NCBI GenBank assembly: GCA_015063225.1
Contig: SUSU01000006.1
Location: forward strand, 1-64,000
Direction of reading: 5' to 3'
Length of the DNA stretch: 64,000 nucleotides
Origin: Thermoplasmata archaeon
Lineage (GTDB): Archaea > Thermoplasmatota > Thermoplasmata > Methanomassiliicoccales > Methanomethylophilaceae
This document shows, one piece after another, positions 19,260-28,207 of the stretch (the stretch's first letter is position 1; each line of letters starts with the position of its first letter). The notes below the pieces were generated by a model, which worked only from the letters and a program-made list of their open reading frames with translations, did not search any database and was not told the origin of the DNA. The position numbers were made by a program, and so were the translations under genes.

Positions 19260-20594
19260 ATGTCTATCCCTAAGGATGCTAGAATCAATCTCTCTCCGGA
19301 AGACATTCCGAAGAAATGGTACAACTTCGCCGCCGAGGTCCCCGATATCAAACCCCCGATCAACCCCGGGACCAAAGAGCCCGCCAAGCCCGAGGACTTC
19401 GAGCCCATCTTCTGTAAGGAGATCATCAGGCAGGAGGGCTCCACGGAGAGGTTCATCAACATCCCCGAGGAGGTCCGCGACAACCTCATCTACCTCAACC
19501 GCCCCGCTCCCCTGCAGAGGGCGTACAGGCTCGAGAAGGCTCTGAAGACCCCCGCCAGGATCTACTTCAAGAGGGAGGACATGAGCCCCCTCGGAAGCCA
19601 CAAGGGTAACACCGCCCTCGCTCAGGCGTTCTACAACGCCGATGCCGGTATCCACACCCTCACCACCGAGACCGGTGCCGGCCAGTGGGGAACCGCCCTC
19701 GCCATGGTCTCCAACCTCTACGACATCAAGACTACTGTTTTCATGGTCAAGGGAAGCTTCATGGCGAAGCCCCTGAGGAAGACCATCATCAACACCTACG
19801 GCGCCACTATCTACGCCTCCCCGTCCGAGTACACCGAGTTCGGGAAGAAGGTGCTCAAGGAGCACCCCGACACCTCCGGTTCCCTCGGTATCGCCATCTC
19901 CGAGGCCTGCGAGATGGCCGCCAAGGACGAGCACACCTGCTATTCCCTGGGATCTGTGCTGAACCATGTCATGCTCCATCAGTCCGTCATCGGTCTCGAG
20001 ACCATGCAGCAGATGGACATCGGCGAGATCGACCCCGACTACGTCATCGCCTGCGCCGGAGGAGGCTCCAACTTCGCCGGAATGGTCCTCCCCATGCTCG
20101 GTGAGAAGATGGCCGGAAGGAAGTTCGCCGACACCCAGTTCATCGCCGTCGAGCCCAAGGCCGCCCCGTCCCTCACCAAGGGAGAGTACAAGTACGACTA
20201 CGGGGACACCGCCGGGTTTACCCCGCTCCTCATGATGTACACCCTCGGAAGCGACTACATCCCCTCCGCCATCCACGCCGGAGGACTCAGGTACCACGGG
20301 ATGTCTCCGCTGGTCTCCGCCGCCTACGACAGGAACCTCATCACCGCCCGCTCCTACGACCAGACGCAGACCTTCGAGGCCGGTCTCATGTTCGCCAGGA
20401 CCGAGGGCATCATCCCCGCTCCCGAATCCTGCCACGCCCTCAAGGCCGCCATCGACGTCGCCCTCGAGTGCAAGGAGAAGAAGGAGGAGAAGGACATCGT
20501 GTTCTGCCTCTCCGGACACGGTCTGCTCGACCTGTACGGCTACGAGCAGTACATGGACGGCACCCTCCCCTCCTCCGACAGGAACGATCTCTGA
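19260..20594 (+). CDS. trpB: Tryptophan synthase beta chain, TrpB2 type
   Basis: FKREDMSPLGSHKGNTALAQAFYN...TETGAGQWGTALAMV...YVIACAGGGSNFAGMVLPMLGEK. Confidence 0.95.
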   Translation: MSIPKDARINLSPEDIPKKWYNFAAEVPDIKPPINPGTKEPAKPEDFEPIFCKEIIRQEGSTERFINIPEEVRDNLIYLNRPAPLQRAYRLEKALKTPARIYFKREDMSPLGSHKGNTALAQAFYNADAGIHTLTTETGAGQWGTALAMVSNLYDIKTTVFMVKGSFMAKPLRKTIINTYGATIYASPSEYTEFGKKVLKEHPDTSGSLGIAISEACEMAAKDEHTCYSLGSVLNHVMLHQSVIGLETMQQMDIGEIDPDYVIACAGGGSNFAGMVLPMLGEKMAGRKFADTQFIAVEPKAAPSLTKGEYKYDYGDTAGFTPLLMMYTLGSDYIPSAIHAGGLRYHGMSPLVSAAYDRNLITARSYDQTQTFEAGLMFARTEGIIPAPESCHALKAAIDVALECKEKKEEKDIVFCLSGHGLLDLYGYEQYMDGTLPSSDRNDL

Positions 20595-20603
20595 AACCCA
20601 TTA

Positions 20604-20630
20604 CCGGGCTCCGGCCCGGTTCCTTTTTCC
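20604..20630 (+). terminator. trpB2 terminator hairpin
   Basis: CCGGGCTCCGGCCCGG followed by TTCCTTTTTCC just after the trpB2 stop. Confidence 0.6.
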
Positions 20631-20943
20631 CATCAACACGCTGGTAACCTAACCCGTCATCAACACGGAGGTCACCTATCCCCGCCGGATCACGTGTAGT
20701 TCACCGCCGTGTTGGTCACTATTCGTTCCGGGTCTCCCGTACACGCTTTTCCGGAGGGTCGGAAGCCCGATACGGTGCCTGGGATGGCCCAGGGGCAAAA
20801 ATAGCATGCTGAAGGTAGGTAAGTCCCTTCGTCGATGATGCGGCTACCTGGGCCGTTCTAGGTGTAAACGGGGGCAAGTCCGCTCGGACGGTCCCCATCA
20901 ACACGGAGGTCACCTACGCCTCACCAACACGCTGGTAACCTAT
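20631..20943. repeat. Five ~20 bp degenerate repeats (consensus AYCAACACGNNGGTNACCTA) bracketing a non-coding block
   Basis: Copies at 20631 (CATCAACACGCTGGTAACCTA), 20658 (CATCAACACGGAGGTCACCTA), 20698-20719 (inverted, GTGACCAACACGGCGGTGAACTA), 20896 (CATCAACACGGAGGTCACCTA) and 20922 (CACCAACACGCTGGTAACCTA). Confidence 0.75.
20720..20895. ncRNA. Candidate structured RNA, orientation undetermined
   Basis: No coding potential. Strong hairpins: CCTGGG-ATG-GCCCAGG, GGTAG...CTACC, GGCCCAGG...CCTGGGCC, GGGGGCAAGTCCGCTCGGACGGTCCCC. Confidence 0.4.
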
Positions 20944-21001
20944 GCTACAAAAGAAATCTGGCTCTTATGAAAAATAAGGGGTGTTTCACACCCCTAAAAG
21001 T

Positions 21002-21373
21002 TTAGTGGTGGCAGCCGCCCTGACAGCTGTGACCGCCGTCGTGGTGGCCGCAGGTGGGGTCGGTACTCGAGGAGAGGTTACCCGCGAGGAACGCCTCGAC
21101 GGCCTTGTCGGAGTCACCGCTGTTGCCGGGATAGGTCTCGATACCCATCCTGCCGAGGGCCATGATTGCTCCTCCTCCGACTCCTCCGCATATGAGCTTG
21201 GAGACGCCGAGGTTCTTGAGGTAGACCGTGAGGGCCTCATGCCCTGCGCCGCCGTTGTCGATGACGCGGGAGGAGACGACCTTGTTGTCCTCGATCTCGT
21301 AGAGCTTGAACTGCTGCGTGTGTCCGAAATGCTGGAAGATTTCGCCGTTCCAGTATGTGGTAGCGATTATCAT
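21002..21373 (-). CDS. NifX/NifB-type dinitrogenase iron-molybdenum cofactor family protein
   Basis: MIIATTYWNGEIFQHFGHTQQFKLYEIEDNKV...LGVSKLICGGVGGGAIMALGRMGIETY; His/Cys-rich tail. Confidence 0.88.
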   Translation of the reverse strand: MIIATTYWNGEIFQHFGHTQQFKLYEIEDNKVVSSRVIDNGGAGHEALTVYLKNLGVSKLICGGVGGGAIMALGRMGIETYPGNSGDSDKAVEAFLAGNLSSSTDPTCGHHDGGHSCQGGCHH

Positions 21374-21432
21374 CAGGCAACAAGGATGCTCTTCGGATAG
21401 ATAGCACTATCCCGAAATCGGATTGTCATCGG

Positions 21433-21597
21433 TCAACCGAGCAGAATGTTCTTCGCAACGGTCCATACGGCGAGTGCGATGAGGATGAAGCCGCCTATGT
21501 AGCCAGCCGTCTTGGACCTGTTTGCGCCGAAACGGCTCCCGATGTACATCCCTAATGTGCTGAGGATGTCCAGGGACAGGAATGCGGCGATAATCAT
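21433..21597 (-). pseudogene. Remnant of MntP-like manganese efflux pump (C-terminal part only)
   Basis: MIIAAFLSLDILSTLGMYIGSRFGANRSKTAGYIGGFILIALAVWTVAKNILLG resembles the MntP C-terminal repeat; about 54 aa. Confidence 0.45.
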
Positions 21598-21747
21598 TTT
21601 GAACCGTGGTTTGGGGTTGCAAACCGGGGCCGGTATATGCCCGAAATGCTGTGATGGGTAATCCCGGAGCGCAGGATTTGACTATGGGTTCCTACCCGAA
21701 ACGTCAAAGAGCCAAAACATATTATCCGACCGCATCGCTTCCTAATT

Positions 21748-22707
21748 GTGAACGCTGCCTGGTTGCACCCGCTGCTAATGGTCGTTGCCGCGATTGCCGG
21801 TCTGGCCGCAGGCAGTATATCCGGTGCCGACGAATCCATATCCTGGCTCATCGAACCGTTCCTCATCGTCATGCTCTTCTCGGTGTTCCTCTGCATCGAT
21901 GTCGGGGATGTCGGCAGGTCTCTTTCAAACAGGCGTTTCCTGTTCGCTGCACTTCTCATAAACTTCGTTTGGACCCCCGTTCTCGCATATCTCCTCGGAA
22001 TCGGATTCTTCGGGGATTCAGTCGATGCGAGGATCGGGCTGATAATGCTCCTCGTCACGCCCTGTACCGATTGGTATCTCGTTTTCACCTCGATCGCCAA
22101 GGGGAATGTCCCCCTCAGCGGTTCCCTGCTGCCGTTCAACCTGGTCCTCCAGGTCCTGCTTCTTCCGGTCTACATAGAACTGTTCGTGGGTTCTGACGCA
22201 TCCTTCGATATGCTCAGGATGTTCATCGACATGGGGATTATTCTCATCCCCCTAGCCGCGGCCGCCGTCGTGAGAATCATCGCCTCCAGCTGCGCCCCCG
22301 TCCTCAGGATCACGGAATCAGTGAATTCCAGGGCGGATTCGATTCAGCTTTTCTTCCTCTGTCTTGCTATCGCGGTCATGTTCGCGGCCGAGAGCACCGT
22401 CCTCTCCGATAATTTGGGATTGTTGGCCGAGACCCTTCTCCCACTCATCGCTTTCTTCGTCATAAACTACATTCTGGCTCATATGGTTTCCAGGATGTTG
22501 TCCTTCCCCTATGACGACTGCACATCCTTGACGTTCACCACCATGGCGAGGAACTCCCCGTTGGCCCTTGCCATCGCAGTCATGGTCTTCCCGGACCAGC
22601 CCATAGTCATGCTGATGCTGGTCATCGGCCCACTGATCGAACTCCCCATACTGTCGGTGGCGGCGAGTCTGCGTCTCAGGGGCAGGAAATCAGCCCAATC
22701 CTCGTGA
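21748..22707 (+). CDS. Arsenite/bile-acid:sodium symporter superfamily permease (ACR3-like)
   Basis: ~10 TM; LIMLLVTPCTDWYLVFTSIAKGNVPLSGSLLPFNLVLQVLLLPVY...FTTMARNSPLALAIAV resembles ACR3/BASS conserved motifs. Confidence 0.8.
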   Translation: MNAAWLHPLLMVVAAIAGLAAGSISGADESISWLIEPFLIVMLFSVFLCIDVGDVGRSLSNRRFLFAALLINFVWTPVLAYLLGIGFFGDSVDARIGLIMLLVTPCTDWYLVFTSIAKGNVPLSGSLLPFNLVLQVLLLPVYIELFVGSDASFDMLRMFIDMGIILIPLAAAAVVRIIASSCAPVLRITESVNSRADSIQLFFLCLAIAVMFAAESTVLSDNLGLLAETLLPLIAFFVINYILAHMVSRMLSFPYDDCTSLTFTTMARNSPLALAIAVMVFPDQPIVMLMLVIGPLIELPILSVAASLRLRGRKSAQSS

Positions 22708-22775
22708 TAATCTGTGATAATCACTCGGTTTAGAAAAGATACTAAATATCTAACCGCTCATGGTCGCCCGATATC

Positions 22776-23132
22776 ATGGACCACAGCTGTACCGTCTACC
22801 GCACAATGGATTATCTTTCCCGCAGATGGGCGGTACTGATCCTCTGTGAGCTCAACAAGGGCGAGGAATGGAAGCGTTTCTCCGACATCCGTAGGTCTAT
22901 GAAGGACGTCACCCCCAAGATCCTCACCGAGCGCCTCAGGGAACTCGAGGCGGAGGGACTGGTGGAGAACAGGGTGGATTCCTCCTGTGTTCCCATCAGG
23001 AGCGAGTACCGTCTCACCCCCGCTAGCCGCGAGCTCATGGACGTCATCCACGAACTCAAGATGTGGGCGCTGAAATGGAAGATCGATAATCCTGATTGCG
23101 CCAAATCGAACTGCCAATTCTGCGAATTGTGA
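22776..23132 (+). CDS. HxlR family winged-helix transcriptional regulator
   Basis: CTVYRTMDYLSRRWAVLILCELNKGEEWKRFSDIRRSMKDVTPKILTERLRELEAEGLV, the HxlR signature. Confidence 0.92.
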   Translation: MDHSCTVYRTMDYLSRRWAVLILCELNKGEEWKRFSDIRRSMKDVTPKILTERLRELEAEGLVENRVDSSCVPIRSEYRLTPASRELMDVIHELKMWALKWKIDNPDCAKSNCQFCEL

Positions 23133-23180
23133 TGTTTTTCCCGTTCGGATTATATATCACATTGAAGTACGGTGTGTTAA

Positions 23181-23197
23181 GTGCTAACAATTAGCAC
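23181..23197. promoter_or_regulatory. Perfect palindrome upstream of the SSS symporter operon
   Basis: GTGCTAA-CAA-TTAGCAC, 7-bp arms, between the HxlR gene and the symporter pair. Confidence 0.6.
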
Positions 23198-23210
23198 GCG
23201 GATTGATAGA

Positions 23211-23342
23211 ATGAGTTTCTTCGGTTTGACGGACCCGTGGATCATCGGAGCGTACATCGGATGCTTCATCAGCGTGATCCTGTGCTGCTACGTGGGATTG
23301 AAGGCTAAAGGCCTCTCTGACGATGATGAGGGTGAGGACTGA
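23211..23342 (+). CDS. Small membrane accessory protein of SSS symporter (43 aa)
   Basis: MSFFGLTDPWIIGAYIGCFISVILCCYVGLKAKGLSDDDEGED; TGA overlaps the ATG of the next gene (TGATG). Confidence 0.75.
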   Translation: MSFFGLTDPWIIGAYIGCFISVILCCYVGLKAKGLSDDDEGED

Positions 23343-24976
23343 TGGCCGACGGCGTGTCCCTGCCGATCTTCGGCGCCATGCTTGTGGTCTTTTCTGTAAT
23401 CACCATCCTCCTCGGGCTCTACGGTTACCGCAACACGAAGAACAACGGTGAGTTCCTTCTCGGAAGGAACAAGACCAGCCCGGTGATCATCGGATTATCG
23501 TACGGGGCGACTTTCCTCTCCGCTTCCGCCGTCATCGGTTTCGGCGGTCAGGCGGCGACGCACGGTCTCACCGTCATGTGGCTGTGCTTCCTCAACCTGT
23601 TCGTCGGTCTCTTCATCGCATTCCTCATCTTCGGTCCGCGCACCAGGCGCATCGGGCGCAAACTCGGCGCCGCCACCTTCGCGGATCTCCTCGGTAAGAT
23701 GTACCGCTCCAAGGGGATCCGTGCCTTCACCGCTATCCTCATCATCGTGATGATGCCCATCTACTGCGCAGCCGTCCTCAAAGGAGGCGTCAACTCCGTC
23801 GCAGTCCTTACCGGACTGAACGACCTCTACGACGCCATCCTCATCATCATGGCCGTCATCGTCGGTGTCTACGTCGTGTACGGGGGAATCATCGCCGTCA
23901 TGTACAACGACGCCCTCCAGGCCGGCATCATGTTCGCCGGCATGGCCGTAATCCTCGTTGTCACCTTCTCCACCCTCGGCGGGGTCACCCCCGCGTTCTC
24001 CGCACTCGAGAACATAGACGTCTCCGCCGCCGCGGGCGTCCTCGACGGGTTCACCGGATGGACCTCCGTCGCGGAACTCGGGAGCATGGAATGGATGCTC
24101 GTCGTCACCACCTTCCTCATGGGTGTCGGTCTCGGTGTCCTCACCCAGCCCCAGCTGATCGTCAGGTTCATGTCCGCCAAGGACGACAAGATGCTCAACA
24201 GGTCGCTCATCGTCGGCAGCATCTTCATGATGCTCATCGTCGGGTCCGCCTACACCTGCGGTGCCCTCTGCAATGTCTACTTCATGGACGAGCACGGACT
24301 CGCCGCCAGCAAGTACGTCGCCGGTCTCGGTCTCGGTACCGATTTCATCGTTCCGCAGTACATCCTCGAGCTCTTCGCCGGCGGATTCAGCGGCGATTTC
24401 TTCATCTGCCTGTTCCTGCTCTCCCTGGTATGTGCCAGCATCTCCACCATCAGCGCACTCATGCACACCATCGGTGCCGCTGGTGGATACGATCTGTTCA
24501 CCCTCATCGAGAACAGGAAGGAGAGGAGGGTCCTCGATTCCCAGAACATCAGGGTTAACAGGATCGTCACCGCTTTCATGATGGTGTTGGTCGTCGTGTA
24601 CTGCTACATCATGCCCAACGACATCATCGCCAAGGCCACCTCCCTCTTCATGGGGATGACCGCCGCCGCTCTCCTCCCGTCCTACGTCCACGGCCTGTAC
24701 GCCAAGGGCATCACTGACAAGAGGGCCGCCATCTGCAGCATAACCGCAGGTACCGTGTCGTACCTCTTCTGGGCTCTGTTCATCAATCAGTCCAGTTCGG
24801 TCTTCCTTCCCGTCTGCAAGTGGATCACCGGCAAGGCCGTGCTGTTCACCGGCCCCATCGCCTTCTGCGATGCCCTCGTGATCTCCCTGCCCCTCTCGAT
24901 CGCGGTGTTCGCCATTGTGTGGTTCGTCGGGAAGCACACTTCCGCCAGTCCCGCACCCGCCGCCGGTGCTGAATGA
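23342..24976 (+). CDS. Sodium:solute symporter (SSS) family protein
   Basis: LGLYGYRNTKNNGEFLLGRNKTSPVIIGLSYGATFLSASAVIGFGGQAATHGL...TQPQLIVRFMSAKDDKMLNRSLI. Confidence 0.92.
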   Translation: MADGVSLPIFGAMLVVFSVITILLGLYGYRNTKNNGEFLLGRNKTSPVIIGLSYGATFLSASAVIGFGGQAATHGLTVMWLCFLNLFVGLFIAFLIFGPRTRRIGRKLGAATFADLLGKMYRSKGIRAFTAILIIVMMPIYCAAVLKGGVNSVAVLTGLNDLYDAILIIMAVIVGVYVVYGGIIAVMYNDALQAGIMFAGMAVILVVTFSTLGGVTPAFSALENIDVSAAAGVLDGFTGWTSVAELGSMEWMLVVTTFLMGVGLGVLTQPQLIVRFMSAKDDKMLNRSLIVGSIFMMLIVGSAYTCGALCNVYFMDEHGLAASKYVAGLGLGTDFIVPQYILELFAGGFSGDFFICLFLLSLVCASISTISALMHTIGAAGGYDLFTLIENRKERRVLDSQNIRVNRIVTAFMMVLVVVYCYIMPNDIIAKATSLFMGMTAAALLPSYVHGLYAKGITDKRAAICSITAGTVSYLFWALFINQSSSVFLPVCKWITGKAVLFTGPIAFCDALVISLPLSIAVFAIVWFVGKHTSASPAPAAGAE

Positions 24977-25086
24977 GGGGTCCACAGTCCCTCTTAAACC
25001 CTTTAACTCTCCTTTTTTAATTTGGAAAAAACGAGCGGCATCACATCTTAGAGGATATGCAGCCTTTGAAAAACTGGAAAAAGTTT

Positions 25087-25111
25087 CCCTGCCGGTACAC
25101 ATCCGGCAGGG
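25087..25111. terminator. Shared hairpin between convergent genes
   Basis: CCCTGCCGG-TACACAT-CCGGCAGGG, 9-bp perfect stem. Confidence 0.55.
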
Positions 25112-25128
25112 TCGTGTTTTAGGTATGA

Positions 25129-25953
25129 TTATCCTTCTACGGTGTGGATGTCGTCGCTCTGGTCGACGCTGAGGTCGAAGTCCTGGAACCTGTCGGAATC
25201 GGGAGTGATCATGACGAAGTCCGTGAGCTGGTTGAGCTCGACCGTTGCGTCGGTGACGGTTAGGTTCAGCACATGGCCTCCGAACTGCCTGTCGTCGGAG
25301 ATGAAATGCAGGTGCCAGCCGGGGGTGTTGACTTTGTCCATGTAGGCAGGGCAGTAGAGGGCTACGACGGTTCCGGTCATGTCGGATTCGGTCCATTCCC
25401 TCTGGTCGGTGGCGAGAACATTCACGAGGGGCTCGTAGGGCTCGGTCTGGGCGAGCTCGCTGCGGACGGTAATGGCGGGGAAGGTTGCGTGTATGGTCGC
25501 GAAATAGAACGAGTTGGGGGAATCTGATATTTTGGATGTCAGGGCGGCCTGCATGGAGGCGAGGCTGGTGGAGGACACGGTCGAGGTGATGTCGGCTTCC
25601 ATCTTCGCTACGTTGGCGAAGGGGACCTTCTCGGAATCATCCACGACCGTCACAAGGCATGTGTCGCCGGGACCTACGGCGGCACGGTAGACGATGCCGT
25701 CGAGCATGATGAGCTCCCCGTTGAGGCCGTCGAACGTGCCGATGCCCACGGTTCCGCGGTTCTTGAGTTCTTCGATGGTGATGGATCCCTCGTAATCCCC
25801 GAACATGAGTCCCTGGAGCAGGGAGACCTGGAAGAGGGTATCCGTATCGGAATCGGTATCGCCGTTGTTGTTCGCGAGTGCCCAGGTGATTCCTGCGGTG
25901 CTCGCGATAAGGACGACGGCGATGACAAGGATCGATGACGCCTGTTTGTCCAT
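25129..25953 (-). CDS. budA: Acetolactate decarboxylase with N-terminal TM/signal
   Basis: TLFQVSLLQGLMFGDYEGSITIEELKNRGTVGIGTFDGLNGELIMLDGIVYRA...FYFATIHATFPAITVRS...GWHLHFISDDRQFGGHVLNL. Confidence 0.9.
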   Translation of the reverse strand: MDKQASSILVIAVVLIASTAGITWALANNNGDTDSDTDTLFQVSLLQGLMFGDYEGSITIEELKNRGTVGIGTFDGLNGELIMLDGIVYRAAVGPGDTCLVTVVDDSEKVPFANVAKMEADITSTVSSTSLASMQAALTSKISDSPNSFYFATIHATFPAITVRSELAQTEPYEPLVNVLATDQREWTESDMTGTVVALYCPAYMDKVNTPGWHLHFISDDRQFGGHVLNLTVTDATVELNQLTDFVMITPDSDRFQDFDLSVDQSDDIHTVEG

Positions 25954-26190
25954 GTGCCCGCATCGCGCATTCTGTACTATTAAGGTTATTGGCACCCGTT
26001 CCTAACAAGGGCCGACAGCTGTTATGGAACGTTCCCGTTCATTTGCGGTTTTTGCATGACTGAACCGTTTGGGGAGATGGACGGGTCGTTCATCATCCAG
26101 TTCGGTGTACCGGCACGGCTATCCGCAGTCAATATCTTTCAAATAAAGGATAGAAACGGTTTAATAGGGTCCTTAATTACGCTGGATTAA

Positions 26191-26265
26191 GTCGGGGTAA
26201 CACAGCGGCTTATGTGGCGGACTGCAGATCCGCATACGGGAGTTCAACTCTCCCTCCCGACTCCA
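26191..26265 (+). tRNA. tRNA-Cys (GCA), CCA encoded
   Basis: GTCGGGGTAACACAGCGGCTTATGTGGCGGACTGCAGATCCGCATACGGGAGTTCAACTCTCCCTCCCGACTCCA folds as a cloverleaf with anticodon GCA. Confidence 0.93.
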
Positions 26266-26475
26266 TCTATCCCTTTATTATCGAGTTTGCAGGCTGCGGA
26301 TTCTGTCGTCACTGCATCCGCCTCCCTTGCCGGATTCTGTTGACTGTTTGTTGCGTACTTGTTAATTGCATCAGACAGATTCTTAAACCCATCAGGAGAA
26401 TCCACTCCACCGGCTCATAATCGGGCCGGTGCTCCCGGGATCGGGCCTTTTTCCACCCGGATATGAGGGATTCGA

Positions 26476-28203
26476 ATGGATCATCAATCAAAGATACGGG
26501 ATAGGATTACCGCCGTCATCGCAGTCGCATTGCTGGCGGCGGTCTGTTTGGTCCCGATGGCCGCGAGCGATTCCGACGCGGCATCGTTAAGGACCTATGA
26601 TGTGAATCTTGCGAAAGGCACCACCTGGGAGACGGAGTACAGTTACACCAGCACCCTGTCCCCTGCATTATCGATAGTTGTGAGCGGTTCGGCCATAACG
26701 GCTTCCACGACCGGATGGTCGGCCTCCGTCACCAACGGTTCGACGGTCTCGTCGGGCACGGACGCTGCCAACGCCGTGTATGCAGCCGCCCACCTCGACA
26801 CCTCCAACCACAAGGTCGTCGTATCGATCAAAGTGGGACAGAGTTTTTCCTCCGCGAAGTCCTACGTCGGTGTCAGGCTCGTGACCACCAACCCTTCGCA
26901 GACCGCGATAACGGCGTTCAGCGTTAATGTTCTCAGCCCCTCCTTCACGACGGGTTATGCAGGAGGTTCCTTCTACGACGGACAGACGATAACGGCTCAG
27001 ACCCCAGTTGTAAGTGCAGGGAACAACCATGCCTACAAGGCCGTCTCGTTCTCCATCGGTAACGGCGGTAACGGGAAGACCCTTGACGCCAACACCGGCC
27101 TGTCCTTCGATACAGCCACCGGTAAGGTCAGCGGTACGGTCTCCAAGACCACCAACAGCCAGCAGACTTACACCGTTACAGCAAGCATGACGTTCGCTTC
27201 GGGTTATCCCGCTTCCGTGACGTTCACCACCCCTCTGGTCATCGGGACTTACACATCTGCATCGATGGATGCGGTCACGGTCAACGCGATAAACAACAAG
27301 ACCGACATCTCCGTAGTGGCTCCGACCACGACGGGGATCTCCTATTCGCTCCAATCCGCCAAATACACCTTCAACGGCGGTTCCCAGACCTCCATTACGC
27401 CGGGCACCGCCTTTAACGGGATCACCGTTTCCAGCACAGGTGCCGTCAGCGGCAAGTGTACCGTTACGGGGACTTACGTGATAACGGAGAACTTCAAGGT
27501 CACCCAGACAAACCAGACGGTATCCCGTACGGTGACCGTTAAGGTCGAGGACCAGGTCACCGCCTCCGTGACCTCCACCTTTAACGGATATGTAGGGGGA
27601 TTGGCCGCCAACACCCTTATCTCGACTGCCACCCACGGGGAGACCAACCAGGTAGCGGGAAGCTGGTCCCTGACTCAGGATAAGGGCTCCTATTTCCAGA
27701 TCAACTCCGCTAACGGGAAGATAACCGTAAAGTCGGTCCCCGCGGCCGGTGTCTACACCTTAACGGTGAAGTACACCTCCTCCCTTATCTCCGCCAACAC
27801 CGCAACGGCACAGATTAAGGTGTACGTCGACCCCAATCTCGTGCTCTCCTGTTCGGATGCCGATAAGGTCCTCTACGCGGCCACGTCTTCCGAATCTTTG
27901 GATAACGGGCAGGACTCAGCCACCATGAGCCAGACTGCCACTTTGTATGCGGGTCAGAAGAAGGTCGCTTATTCCATAACGTGCTCCACCCTTACGGTCG
28001 GCACCGATATCTCCATCGACTCTGCAGGTAAGATAACGATAGCGGACACCCTTTCTCAGGAAAAGATCGGGGACCACACCGTTACGGTCACCTGTACCGA
28101 TTCCGCCGTAACGGCAAACACCGCTACGACGACCTTAACGGTCACTATCGTGCCCGGTATGTCCCTCGGTACCCCCACCGTCGGGAGGATAACCTCGAGC
28201 TGA
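26476..28203 (+). CDS. Secreted surface protein with Ig-like/putative Ig repeats, C-terminal VGRITSS tail
   Basis: Signal-like N-terminus ITAVIAVALLAAVCLVPMAASDSDA; Thr/Ser-rich beta repeats; ends IVPGMSLGTPTVGRITSS. Confidence 0.88.
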   Translation: MDHQSKIRDRITAVIAVALLAAVCLVPMAASDSDAASLRTYDVNLAKGTTWETEYSYTSTLSPALSIVVSGSAITASTTGWSASVTNGSTVSSGTDAANAVYAAAHLDTSNHKVVVSIKVGQSFSSAKSYVGVRLVTTNPSQTAITAFSVNVLSPSFTTGYAGGSFYDGQTITAQTPVVSAGNNHAYKAVSFSIGNGGNGKTLDANTGLSFDTATGKVSGTVSKTTNSQQTYTVTASMTFASGYPASVTFTTPLVIGTYTSASMDAVTVNAINNKTDISVVAPTTTGISYSLQSAKYTFNGGSQTSITPGTAFNGITVSSTGAVSGKCTVTGTYVITENFKVTQTNQTVSRTVTVKVEDQVTASVTSTFNGYVGGLAANTLISTATHGETNQVAGSWSLTQDKGSYFQINSANGKITVKSVPAAGVYTLTVKYTSSLISANTATAQIKVYVDPNLVLSCSDADKVLYAATSSESLDNGQDSATMSQTATLYAGQKKVAYSITCSTLTVGTDISIDSAGKITIADTLSQEKIGDHTVTVTCTDSAVTANTATTTLTVTIVPGMSLGTPTVGRITSS

Positions 28204-28207
28204 TACC

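Noticed and set aside
19245-20519. 424-aa ORF antisense to trpB2
   Set aside because: Shadow ORF of a strongly conserved gene.
23495-25396. 633-aa minus-strand ORF antisense to the SSS symporter
   Set aside because: Low-complexity His/Asp/Gly/Glu-rich translation, a shadow ORF of GC-rich codon usage; the sense frame encodes a clear transporter.
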